Shown here piece after piece: positions 43,121 to 51,528 of a stretch of 64,000 nt of DNA. Source of the stretch: Opitutaceae bacterium (lineage in GTDB: Bacteria; Verrucomicrobiota; Verrucomicrobiia; Opitutales; Opitutaceae); contig JAEUGY010000027.1 of NCBI GenBank assembly GCA_016794625.1, positions 1 to 64,000 of the forward strand, read 5' to 3'. The translations under genes were made by a program, and so were the position numbers. Within the stretch, counting starts at the first letter, position 1. Each line of letters opens with the position of its first letter. The notes under the pieces are model-generated. The model was not told the DNA's origin and did not search any database. It saw only the letters and a program-made list of their open reading frames with translations.

Positions 43121-45075
43121 AGGCGGCGCGTCTCGATGTGAAACTCGATGCGCAGCGAAGACTGCACCAGCCGCACCACATCGAAGGCGTTGGCCAGTTG
43201 GGCCCGCTCCACCTTGGTCAGCGACTGCGGATCCAGTTGCCGGCCCGAGTCGCCCCGCTTCAGGCCGTTGAGCGTGCGCAGGCGAAGCAGAAAGTCGTAG
43301 GCTTCGATGGCCAGCCCCGCCACCTCGTCCAGCCGGGGGATGCTCCGCCGGATCTCCTCCCAGCGGCCTCCGGTGGAGTAGCGACGGTTGAGCTGGTACT
43401 TCATGGAAAGCACGCGCGCGGCATCCCGGAGCGGGGCGAGGCCGCGGGATTTCAGATCGAAATCGGTGCCGCCCACCCCGAGGGTCTCGACCACAAAGCG
43501 GCCGATCAGGTTGAGCGGGGGCACGGCGTCGATGACCTGGCCGGCCAGGCTTTGCTGCAGGGCGGAGAGTGCGGTCGTTGATTTTAGGATACCCTGACGG
43601 AGCTCGTCCGCGAGGGCCTTGTCCCCGGCCACAAACCGCAGGTCGAACAGGACCGCGGCGCGCAGGAGGCCATCTTCCGAGTCCGCCAGGTCTGGAGACT
43701 TCATCTCCGCGAGCCACTCCGGCAGGGTGCGGCACCAGCGCGGATTCTGGGCCATGACCCCGCCCTGGCAGCGGGAGAAGCCGGCCGCGGCCAGCCGGTC
43801 CACCACGGCGGTGGCGAGCCGGATGAAGACCGTCCGCGCCTGTTCGTCGGCTTCCGGCGAACCGAGCGAGGCGAAGACGATGGCATTGTCCATGTCGGTG
43901 CGCAGGATCTGCTCCCGGCGTCCGTCACTGCCGACGGAGAGCCAGGCCCACGCGGTGCGGGGCAGCGCTCCGCCCGCCTCCCGCACCTCGTCCACGGCCA
44001 GCACCAGCAGGCGCTGCACCAGCTCGTCGTAGAGCTCGGCGCAGATCTGGCCGAGGTAGATGGCCGAGATGCCGGCTTCGAGGTAGCTGCGGGCGATGGC
44101 CTCGATCTCATCGCACAGTTCGCGGAACCGCGCGGGTGTTCGCGCCAGCCGGAGTTCACGCAGCAGGCCGGCGGGATGGTGACCGCTCTGGGCCAGCAGA
44201 TCCTTGTGGGTGCAGACATCCAGTGCCTTGCCCTGCGGCGTGCCGTCGTCGGTCACACAGACCTGTCCGATGCGCTCACGCAACATGAGCAGGATCGCGG
44301 CGGTGGCGCTGGAGCGCGGCGAGATGGTCACCACCGGTCGGGCCATGACCCGCGAAACCGGCTCCTGCTTGTCGCGACCGGAGACAATGACCTCCTTGAC
44401 CAGACTGCTCGCGGTCACAATGCCCAGCGGCCGACGTTCGTCATCAACCACGAGGATCGAGGGCACGCGTTTCGACGACATCAGATCCGCCGCCTCCAGG
44501 AGGCTTGCGTCCGGTCCGCAGGTCAGCAGGCGCTCGAGCGGGCGCGGCTCGACCCGCTGGGCGCCATCCAGGTGGGCCTGCAGGATGTTCTTCGCCCGTC
44601 CCGTGACCACGGCCGCCGCGGGTTCGGTGGCCGGCATGGGCATGCCCGTGCGGGAAATCCAGAATTGGTGACGCCGCACGTAGTGCCGGGCCTCGTCATG
44701 GGTTTCGAGCAACACGCGCAGCGGCGGCCACGCCAGAGTGTAAAGCAGACTGTCCTCAGCCGCCTGCGCGGTGACGCGGAAGGCTTCTCCGCGCATGACA
44801 GCCGTCAGACCCAGCACGTCACCGACATCCCGCACATCGACGCGTTCGCTGCGACCATCGACCGTCCACAGGTACTCCACCCGGCCGCGGGCGAGGAAGT
44901 AGATTTCGGCGGCGGGCTGGTCTCCCTGGGTCCACACCTTGCTGCCCTGGGGAAGCACCCGCACCGTCGCGACGGCCGCGAGCTCGCGCACCGCCGGAGC
45001 GGGCAGCATGGAAAACGGCGGGAACCTCCGCATCGCTTCGGCGATGCGGTCGGGAATTACATTCTTCGATGCCAT
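43117..45075 (-). CDS. cNMP-binding/CBS/DUF294 putative nucleotidyltransferase
   Basis: A 652-residue multidomain cytoplasmic protein. It has a cyclic-nucleotide-binding domain (about 15-130, with QGDQPAAEIYFLARGRVEYL), a CBS pair (about 180-300), a DUF294 nucleotidyltransferase-like domain with SVGSDGRREQILRTDMDNAIV (about 385-406, in part; the acidic pair is DMD), and the DUF294_C helical domain to the end. It is likely a signalling protein that senses nucleotides and modifies a protein partner, as for GlnD-like enzymes. It is coupled to the downstream exonuclease. Confidence 0.88.
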   Translation of the reverse strand: MASKNVIPDRIAEAMRRFPPFSMLPAPAVRELAAVATVRVLPQGSKVWTQGDQPAAEIYFLARGRVEYLWTVDGRSERVDVRDVGDVLGLTAVMRGEAFRVTAQAAEDSLLYTLAWPPLRVLLETHDEARHYVRRHQFWISRTGMPMPATEPAAAVVTGRAKNILQAHLDGAQRVEPRPLERLLTCGPDASLLEAADLMSSKRVPSILVVDDERRPLGIVTASSLVKEVIVSGRDKQEPVSRVMARPVVTISPRSSATAAILLMLRERIGQVCVTDDGTPQGKALDVCTHKDLLAQSGHHPAGLLRELRLARTPARFRELCDEIEAIARSYLEAGISAIYLGQICAELYDELVQRLLVLAVDEVREAGGALPRTAWAWLSVGSDGRREQILRTDMDNAIVFASLGSPEADEQARTVFIRLATAVVDRLAAAGFSRCQGGVMAQNPRWCRTLPEWLAEMKSPDLADSEDGLLRAAVLFDLRFVAGDKALADELRQGILKSTTALSALQQSLAGQVIDAVPPLNLIGRFVVETLGVGGTDFDLKSRGLAPLRDAARVLSMKYQLNRRYSTGGRWEEIRRSIPRLDEVAGLAIEAYDFLLRLRTLNGLKRGDSGRQLDPQSLTKVERAQLANAFDVVRLVQSSLRIEFHIETRRL

Positions 45076-45090
45076 GGCGCCAGCCCGGGG

Positions 45091-45549
45091 TCAGCGATGA
45101 AGGTAGTGGCGGACCACCATCCAGGCGTCGCCGGAAAATTGTCCTCCCATGATCACGTCCACCGCCACCAGCTGGTGGAGCAGCACAATCAGCCAGAACA
45201 CCGCCTGGTACGTGAATTTGGAGGATTTGTGCCGCAACCCCTGCTGCGCCAGAAAGGCGGCCGGCCAGCCTCCCAGTAATTCTCCCAGATGCAGCACCCA
45301 TTCCGGAATCCGGCGTCCGCCCTGCCCCGCCCGGCGCTTGTCGACTGCGTACAGGATGAACACCGCCAGATTCAGGGCGACCACCACACCGGCGAGCACC
45401 CGACCGTCCACCCAGACCGTGGCCTTGGACAACGCCACGACCGCGGGACTCAGCAGCGCAGCGGCGACCACCAGGGTTTTGAAGGAGAACCGGCCTGGGG
45501 CCGTGGACGGCGGAGGGGCGGTGGGCAACGGAGCAACAGGCGAAGCCAT
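45091..45549 (-). CDS. DUF1294 membrane protein
   Basis: A 152-residue small membrane protein. The DUF1294 signature is clear: YAVDKRRAGQGGRRIPEWVL, GGWPAAFLAQQGLRHKSSK and FTYQAVFWLIVLLHQ. About three TM helices. It starts at ATG 45549, 15 nt before the DUF294 gene. Function unknown. The 276-nt gap upstream (45550-45825) shows nothing recognisable. Confidence 0.87.
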   Translation of the reverse strand: MASPVAPLPTAPPPSTAPGRFSFKTLVVAAALLSPAVVALSKATVWVDGRVLAGVVVALNLAVFILYAVDKRRAGQGGRRIPEWVLHLGELLGGWPAAFLAQQGLRHKSSKFTYQAVFWLIVLLHQLVAVDVIMGGQFSGDAWMVVRHYLHR

Positions 45550-45825
45550 GGGCGAGGTCTAGCAGGCTTTGCGGCGCAGGCCAACTCGCAACCACTTGCA
45601 TTACGCTCAGGCGAGACCTCCCGCGCTTCGATTGACTCCCAAGAGGCACGGTTCAGGCTGCAGACGGGGCATGACCGATCGATCGCCACGCCGCGTCGTC
45701 CCATGGCCGGTGATCCCGCAATCCGGCTCGCACGAAACGAGTCGGGCGGCGCGGGTGACCGTCCAGCGGCGACCTTCGTCCGCTGACCGTCGTGAGGTCA
45801 CGCCCGCCGTCTCCTTTTCCGCTTC

Positions 45826-47139
45826 ATGAATCCACTGCTCGTCGAAATCCTGATCATCTTCCTGCTGCTGCTGGCCAACGGGGTGTTTGCCATGGCGGAG
45901 ATCTCGGTCGTTTCCTCGCGCCGCGCGCGTTTGAAAAAACTCGCGGACGACGGGTCGACACCGGCACGGATTGCCTTCGCGCTCGCGGAGGAACCGACCC
46001 GCTTTCTTTCGACGGTGCAGATCGGCATCACCATGGTCGGCATTCTGGCGGGCACGTTTGGCGGCGCCAGCCTCTCGGAGGCGCTCGCGATCGAGATTGC
46101 CAAGGTGTCGTGGCTGGAGCCGTACAGCCGGGCCCTGGCGCTGGCGCTTGTGGTCGGCGCCATCACCTACTTCTCCCTGATCATCGGCGAACTGGTCCCC
46201 AAGCGGATCGCCCTCAACAATCCCGAACGCAAGGCGATGATCCTGGCCGGTCCGATGCTGACGCTCTCGCGCCTCGCCTCGCCCTTTGTCGCGCTGCTCA
46301 CGGCCTCGACCAACGCGGTGCTCAAGGTCCTCGGCCAGAGCAAGGAACCCGAAGCCCCGCCCTCCGAGGAGGAGATCACGGCGATGGTGGAACAAGGGAC
46401 CCATGCCGGCGTCTTCCACAAGGCCGAGCGCGCCATGGTCGAGGGGGTGCTGCGGTTGGACGAGCAGCCCGTGACGGAGCTGATGACACGACGTTCCAAG
46501 ATCGTCTTCCTCGACATTGCCGACAGCGACGAGGTCAACTGGCGGAAAATCGTCTCCAGCGCTCACACCAATTTTCCCGTCTATGAGGGCAACCGCGACC
46601 AGGTCATCGGCATGGTCTCGGTCAAGGCGCTCTGGGCCAATGCGGCGATCGGACTGAAGAACAACCTGCGGGATCACCTGACCGCCCCGCTCTTCGTGCC
46701 CGAGACGGTATCGGCCGTGCAGGTGCTGGAGACGTTTCAGAACACGGGCAAACAACTCGCGCTGGTCACGGATGAGTTCGGGACCGTCCAAGGTATCGTC
46801 ACGCTTTATGACGTGATGCGCGCCATCGTCGGAGTGCTGCCGCAGCCCGGCGACCGCCGCCGCCCGCCCGCCGTCCAACGCGAGGACGGGTCGTGGCTGG
46901 TCGAAGGGTCCCTGGGAATCGTGGAGTTCAAGCGCCGCTTTTCGTTCGGGGTCCTGCCGGGAGAGGACGACGATCGTTACCAGTCGCTCGGAGGGTTCGT
47001 GGTCGACCGGCTCGGTCACATCCCCAACGCCGGCGAGTCGTTTCACTGGGGTGGCTGGCGTTTCGAGGTGGTCGACATGGACCGCCATCGCGTGGACAAG
47101 GTCCTGCTCGTGCAATCCCCCACCCAACCCGCCGCCTGA
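45826..47139 (+). CDS. CNNM/CorC-family membrane protein (hemolysin family)
   Basis: A 437-residue protein. The DUF21/CNNM transmembrane domain is at about residues 1-195 (ANGVFAMAEISVVSSRRARLKKL in part, and IGELVPKRIALNNPE). A CBS pair follows (about 215-340, VTELMTRRSKIVFLD, FPVYEGNRDQVIGMVSVKAL in part), then a CorC_HlyC domain (about 350-430, DGSWLVEGSLGIVEFKRRF). These are cation (Mg2+-related) efflux or resistance proteins. The old hemolysin name is misleading. Confidence 0.92.
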   Translation: MNPLLVEILIIFLLLLANGVFAMAEISVVSSRRARLKKLADDGSTPARIAFALAEEPTRFLSTVQIGITMVGILAGTFGGASLSEALAIEIAKVSWLEPYSRALALALVVGAITYFSLIIGELVPKRIALNNPERKAMILAGPMLTLSRLASPFVALLTASTNAVLKVLGQSKEPEAPPSEEEITAMVEQGTHAGVFHKAERAMVEGVLRLDEQPVTELMTRRSKIVFLDIADSDEVNWRKIVSSAHTNFPVYEGNRDQVIGMVSVKALWANAAIGLKNNLRDHLTAPLFVPETVSAVQVLETFQNTGKQLALVTDEFGTVQGIVTLYDVMRAIVGVLPQPGDRRRPPAVQREDGSWLVEGSLGIVEFKRRFSFGVLPGEDDDRYQSLGGFVVDRLGHIPNAGESFHWGGWRFEVVDMDRHRVDKVLLVQSPTQPAA

Positions 47140-47324
47140 GGCGCCGGGCGCGGCGGTCGTCCGGCCGCAGGCGTACCGACGGAATTGGCGGGCATGGACT
47201 TGCCAATTCCCACGGCTCTGGCGTTGACCCTTTCGACCTTCGCGCATTACGTGCCGATGTCTTCCGCCGACTCCGCCGCGCATGCTTTCCCGCGTCCACC
47301 CCGTCCGTCGTTTTCTCCCCGGTC

Positions 47325-49790
47325 ATGGTTGAATCGCGCCTGTACTCCAGGCTGCGCGCGCTACTGCTGTCCGGCCTAGCCTTCGGCCTTGCCGAGCGGG
47401 TGGCGGCGGACCTGAAACCGACGGCCGCCGCCGTGGCGCGCTTTCGCGAGGACGTCCAGCCCATCCTCGTCAAGTATTGCTACGACTGTCACGGCGACGG
47501 CATGAGCAAGGGTCAGGTTTCCTTTGATACCGCGGCGTCGGACGAGGCGCTCGTGGCGCGCGCGCCGCTCTGGTTCACCGCCCTGCGCAATGTCCGGGCC
47601 GGGGTCATGCCGCCGGACGACGGTCCGCGTCCGACGCGCGAAGAAGTCGCGCAGCTGGAGCGCTGGATCAAATACGACGCTTTTGGCATCGACCCGAAAC
47701 AGCCGGATCCCGGCCGGGTGGCCTTGCGGCGGCTCAACCGGGTCGAGTATCGCAATACGATCCGCGACCTGATGGGGATCGACTTCAACAGCGAGGTCGA
47801 ATTCCCGGCCGACGACACCGGGCACGGGTTCGACAACAACGGCGATGTGCTCACGGTCTCGCCGCTCCATTTGGAGAAATATCTTCAAGCCGCTGAGGCA
47901 ATCGTCACGGCCGCCGTGCCCACCGTCGCACGGGTCATGCCGGTGCAGACCTTCAGCCACTCCGACTTCCGCACACCTCAGGGCGGCAAGCCGGAGAACT
48001 CGCTCTTGATCTCGCGCCCGGCGACGCTGCAAACCAGCCTCAAGGTGCCGGCCGCCCAAACCTACACGTTCACACTCGAGCTGGAGGTGCGTGGTTCCTT
48101 TGACTTCAACGCCAGCGAGGCGCTCGTCCGCGTGTTCATCGATGGTCGGGAGCGCCACCAGGAAAAAGTGGTCTGGGCCCCCAGCCGCAAGGTGACGTTT
48201 TCCATGACTGAACCGTGGTCGGCGGGCAGTCATCCGATCCGGGTCGACGTCGAGCCGCTCAACGCCCCGCCGCCGGGAACTCCGCCTGCTCTCGGCCCCG
48301 AAGGATCGGAAACCCGCGTCACCGTGCGGATCGTCTCGCTCGAACTGAAGGGGCCGCTCGATCCCGCCCAATGGGTCAAGCCCGCCCGCTACGACCGGTT
48401 TTTCCCGGAGGGTCCTCCTGCGGCGGATACTGCGGCACGGATCGCCTCCGCGGAACGCATCCTCCGGACCTTCACCACCCGCGCCTTCCGCCGCCCGGCC
48501 GAAGAGGAAAAGATCCAGCAGCTGGTCGCCTTTGCCCGCGACTCGTGGGAACAGCCGGGAGCGACCTTTGAAGCGGGCGTCGCCCGCGCGTTCATGGCGG
48601 TGCTGGCGTCACCCCGCTTCCTCTTCCGCGTCGAGGCGCCGCAGCCGGGCTCTTCCGCGGAGCGCTTTCCGCTCGTCGACGACTATGCACTCGCTTCGCG
48701 CCTCTCCTATTTTCTCTGGTCCTCCCAACCCGACGACACGCTCTTCGCCCTCGCGGCCCAGGACAAACTGCGCGCGGAGCTGCCGGCCCAGATCGAACGC
48801 ATGATCAAGGATCCGCGGTCCGAAGCGCTGACCCGGAATTTCGTCGGCCAGTGGCTCCAGGCCCGGGACGTCGAATCGGTCGCGATCAATCTCCGTGCCG
48901 CACTGGGGATCCCGCGCGGCCAGGGTGGCCGGGTGGAATTCTCGAACGACCTACGCCAGGCCATGCGCCGGGAGTCCGAGCTCTGCTTCGAGGACATGGT
49001 GCGTGAGAACCGCAGCGTGCTCGAGCTGATCGACAGTCGCAGCACCTTCCTCAACCAGGCCCTGGCCCAGCACTACGGCATCCCCGGGGTGGTCGGTCCG
49101 CAGTTCCGCCGGGTTGAACTGCCGGCGGACAGCCCGCGCGGCGGCGTGCTCACCCAGGGCACCGTGCTCGCCGTCACGTCGAATCCCACCCGCACCTCGC
49201 CGGTCAAGCGAGGCCTGTTTGTGCTGGAGAATATCCTCGGACTGCCCTCCCCGCCCCCTCCGCCCAATGTGCCGGACCTGGAGGAGGCCAAGAAGGAGTT
49301 CAAGGGTCATGAACCCACCCTGCGCGAGATGCTCGCGCTCCATCGCGAGAACGCCCTCTGCAGTTCCTGTCACTCCCGCATGGACCCGCTCGGCCTCGCG
49401 CTGGAGAACTTCAATGTGGTGGGAAGCTGGCGCGACACCGAGGCGCGGCAGCCGATCGACGCGTCCGGACAGCTGGTGACGGGTGAGTCGTTCCAGAATG
49501 TGCGCGAGCTCAAACGTATCCTGGTGACGGATCGTCGCGTCGATTTCTACCGCTGCCTGACGGAAAAACTGATGACCTATGCCCTCGGTCGTGGCGTGGA
49601 GCCCCACGATGTGCACAGCCTGGATGAGATCGTGTCCGCGCTCGAGGCGAACGGCGGCCGCTTTTCCGAACTTCTCCACGGCATCATCCAGTCCGCCCCC
49701 TTTCAACGTCAGCGTCAGCCCGCGCGCGGGCTGGCCCTGACCGGAACCGCCGCCATCCACTCCTCCGCCTTGCCCCCTCCCCTCCCATGA
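47325..49790 (+). CDS. DUF1592-type exported cytochrome-like protein
   Basis: An 821-residue protein typical of Planctomycetes and Verrucomicrobia, with the domain series PSCyt/DUF1587/DUF1595/DUF1592/DUF1588/DUF1585. The N-terminal signal peptide starts from ATG 47325. A haem c-like CYDCH is at 52-56. Other segments are RRLNRVEYRNTIRDLMGID (DUF1587), FLNQALAQHYGIPG and SNPTRTSPVKRGLFVLENILG (in part), CSSCHSRMDPLGLALENF (a second CxxCH) and TYALGRGVEPHD near the end. It is coupled to the DUF1552 gene (ATGA). Role unknown; presumed extracytoplasmic redox work on polymers. Confidence 0.9.
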   Translation: MVESRLYSRLRALLLSGLAFGLAERVAADLKPTAAAVARFREDVQPILVKYCYDCHGDGMSKGQVSFDTAASDEALVARAPLWFTALRNVRAGVMPPDDGPRPTREEVAQLERWIKYDAFGIDPKQPDPGRVALRRLNRVEYRNTIRDLMGIDFNSEVEFPADDTGHGFDNNGDVLTVSPLHLEKYLQAAEAIVTAAVPTVARVMPVQTFSHSDFRTPQGGKPENSLLISRPATLQTSLKVPAAQTYTFTLELEVRGSFDFNASEALVRVFIDGRERHQEKVVWAPSRKVTFSMTEPWSAGSHPIRVDVEPLNAPPPGTPPALGPEGSETRVTVRIVSLELKGPLDPAQWVKPARYDRFFPEGPPAADTAARIASAERILRTFTTRAFRRPAEEEKIQQLVAFARDSWEQPGATFEAGVARAFMAVLASPRFLFRVEAPQPGSSAERFPLVDDYALASRLSYFLWSSQPDDTLFALAAQDKLRAELPAQIERMIKDPRSEALTRNFVGQWLQARDVESVAINLRAALGIPRGQGGRVEFSNDLRQAMRRESELCFEDMVRENRSVLELIDSRSTFLNQALAQHYGIPGVVGPQFRRVELPADSPRGGVLTQGTVLAVTSNPTRTSPVKRGLFVLENILGLPSPPPPPNVPDLEEAKKEFKGHEPTLREMLALHRENALCSSCHSRMDPLGLALENFNVVGSWRDTEARQPIDASGQLVTGESFQNVRELKRILVTDRRVDFYRCLTEKLMTYALGRGVEPHDVHSLDEIVSALEANGGRFSELLHGIIQSAPFQRQRQPARGLALTGTAAIHSSALPPPLP

Positions 49791-51178
49791 ACCACCGCGA
49801 CCCCGCCACCGCCGCCCAGCGTCACCTCTCCCTCGGCCGCCGCCAGTTCCTCCGCGGCATGGGCGCCTGCGTGGCGCTTCCGCTGCTGGAGTCCGCCTTC
49901 CCCCGCCCTTTGCGGGCTGCCGCCACCACGCCCCTGGGCGCGACCGGCACCAGCGGCGCGCCGGTGCGCATGGCGTATGTGTATTTCCCCAACGGCGCGC
50001 ACCAAGCCAACTGGTGGCCGACGGGCGCGGGTTCGGCGTTCCAGCTCGGACCGACCCTGCAGGCGCTCAATCCCCTCAAATCCTCGCTCCAGGTGCTCGG
50101 CGGGCTCAACCATGAGAATGCCAAACCGGGCAACGACGGCGCCGGTGACCATGCCCGCGCCAATGCCACGTTCCTCACCGGCGCCCGCGCACGCAAAACG
50201 GCCAGCACGGACATTCACGTGGGTGTTTCCATCGATCAGGTCATCGCACAGCAGGTCGGCCACCTGACCCGCTTTCCCTCGTTGGAGTTGTCCTGCGACC
50301 ATGTCCGCAAGTCCGGCAACTGCGATTCCGGCTACTCCTGCGCCTACCAATACAATCTCTCCTGGCAGGCTCCTGGCACGCCGGTGGCGCCCGAGCCCAA
50401 CCCCCGCCTCGTCTTCGAACGCCTCTTCGGCAGCGGTCCCGTCGCCGATCGCCAGCGCAACTTCCAGCAGCGCCAGGCCACCCAGCGTTCGCTGCTCGAC
50501 CTCGTGCAGGCCGACGCGCGCGCCCTGGGCGGGCGTCTCGATCCGGCGGACCGGAGCAAGCTCGACGAGTACCTCACCGGGTTGCGCGAGATCGAGCTGC
50601 GCATCGAACGTGCCGAGAAACTCGGTGCGCTGCCGGAAATCAAATCGGAGGCCCCGGCCGGCATCCCGCCGGACTTCGGCGAGCACATGGACATCATGTA
50701 TGAGCTCCTCGCCATGGCGTTCGAGACCGATTCGACGCGCATCGCCACGCTCCTGCTGGCCGGCGACGGCAACAACCGGGCCTATCCCCAGATCGGTATT
50801 CCGGAGGGACACCACTACTGCTCGCATCACCGCAACGACCACGACCTGATGGGCAAGATCGCCGCGATCGACCGCTACTACGTCGACCACTTTGCGAAGT
50901 TCCTCCTCCGCTTGGAGCGCACCAAGGACCGCCACGGTCAGTCGCTCCTGCACAATTCCATGATTGTGTATGGCTGTGGCAACTCCGACGGAAACCGCCA
51001 CACGCACGACAACCTGCCCATCCTGCTCGCCGGCGGCGGCGGCGGCACGCTGCAGACCGGACGGTATTTCCAATCCGGAGGCGTTCCGGCGACCAACCTC
51101 TTCCTCAGCCTCGCCGACCGCGTCGGAGCCAAGGGGCTGGAGCGTTTTGGCGACTCCTCCGGACGACTCGCGATCTAA
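49787..51178 (+). CDS. DUF1552 Tat-exported protein
   Basis: A 463-residue DUF1552 protein. The N-terminus LGRRQFLRGMGACVALPLLES has a twin-arginine-like signal. Conserved stretches include MAYVYFPNGAHQANWWP, LEHVLGGLNHENAKPGNDGAGDHARANATFLTG (in part: GGLNHENA, GDHARANA) and GHHYCSHHRNDHD. It always travels with DUF1592 proteins in these phyla and is translationally coupled here. Biochemical function unknown. Confidence 0.9.
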   Translation: MNHRDPATAAQRHLSLGRRQFLRGMGACVALPLLESAFPRPLRAAATTPLGATGTSGAPVRMAYVYFPNGAHQANWWPTGAGSAFQLGPTLQALNPLKSSLQVLGGLNHENAKPGNDGAGDHARANATFLTGARARKTASTDIHVGVSIDQVIAQQVGHLTRFPSLELSCDHVRKSGNCDSGYSCAYQYNLSWQAPGTPVAPEPNPRLVFERLFGSGPVADRQRNFQQRQATQRSLLDLVQADARALGGRLDPADRSKLDEYLTGLREIELRIERAEKLGALPEIKSEAPAGIPPDFGEHMDIMYELLAMAFETDSTRIATLLLAGDGNNRAYPQIGIPEGHHYCSHHRNDHDLMGKIAAIDRYYVDHFAKFLLRLERTKDRHGQSLLHNSMIVYGCGNSDGNRHTHDNLPILLAGGGGGTLQTGRYFQSGGVPATNLFLSLADRVGAKGLERFGDSSGRLAI

Positions 51179-51200
51179 GGCCAAGCCCTCTCAGCTTCTC

Positions 51201-51232
51201 ATTGTAGGGCTGGCCCTCGCGGCCACGCCTCG
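51201..51232 (+). repeat. REP-like palindromic element, copy 12 (forward)
   Basis: ATTGTAGGGCTGGCCCTCGC then GGCCACGCCTCG. It is paired with the inverted copy at 51310-51340, 77 nt away. Confidence 0.85.
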
Positions 51233-51309
51233 TATTTTTCGAACTTCACGCTTCGACCTTCGCCTTCACCGGTCCGCGGTGGGCTGGCCCTTCGACAGGC
51301 TCAGGGCTT

Positions 51310-51340
51310 AGGCGTGGCCGCGAGGGCCAGCCCTACAATC
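51310..51340 (-). repeat. REP-like palindromic element, copy 13 (inverted)
   Basis: AGGCGTGGCCGCGAGGGCCA then GCCCTACAATC. It is the exact partner of 51201-51232, giving a REPIN-like unit. Confidence 0.85.
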
Positions 51341-51438
51341 GAACGGAACTCAAGTCGGCCCTTATGGTTCGCCGACGCCGCTGAGGTCGGCGTGGCGGCC
51401 GCGGAACGGATGGGCAGAGGCGGGACCGAGGGTCCCCT

Positions 51439-51466
51439 CGCGGCCTCAGCGAGGCCGCCTCCAACG
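51439..51466 (-). repeat. Dispersed element with GGCCTC/GAGGCC stem, copy 3 (inverted)
   Basis: TCGCGGCCTCAGCGAGGCCG then CCTCCAACGG; the reverse complement of the copy at 31059-31086 apart from two or three changes. Confidence 0.7.
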
Positions 51467-51528
51467 GGACGCGTTTGTTGGCGGCTCTTGCCCTTCTCCT
51501 GTCGCGACTGTGCGAGTGCCGGAGGGGG

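Larger units (their letters stand above)
51179..51528. other. Intergenic repeat block between DUF1552 gene and T3SS locus
   Basis: No gene is seen in these 350 nt. It holds an inverted REP pair (51201-51232 and 51310-51340) and the inverted GGCCTC/GAGGCC element (51439-51466). It separates two convergent units. Confidence 0.75.

Noticed and set aside
45826..47139. Hemolysin toxin
   Set aside because: The DUF21/CBS/CorC layout is that of a cation transport protein; the hemolysin name is historical.
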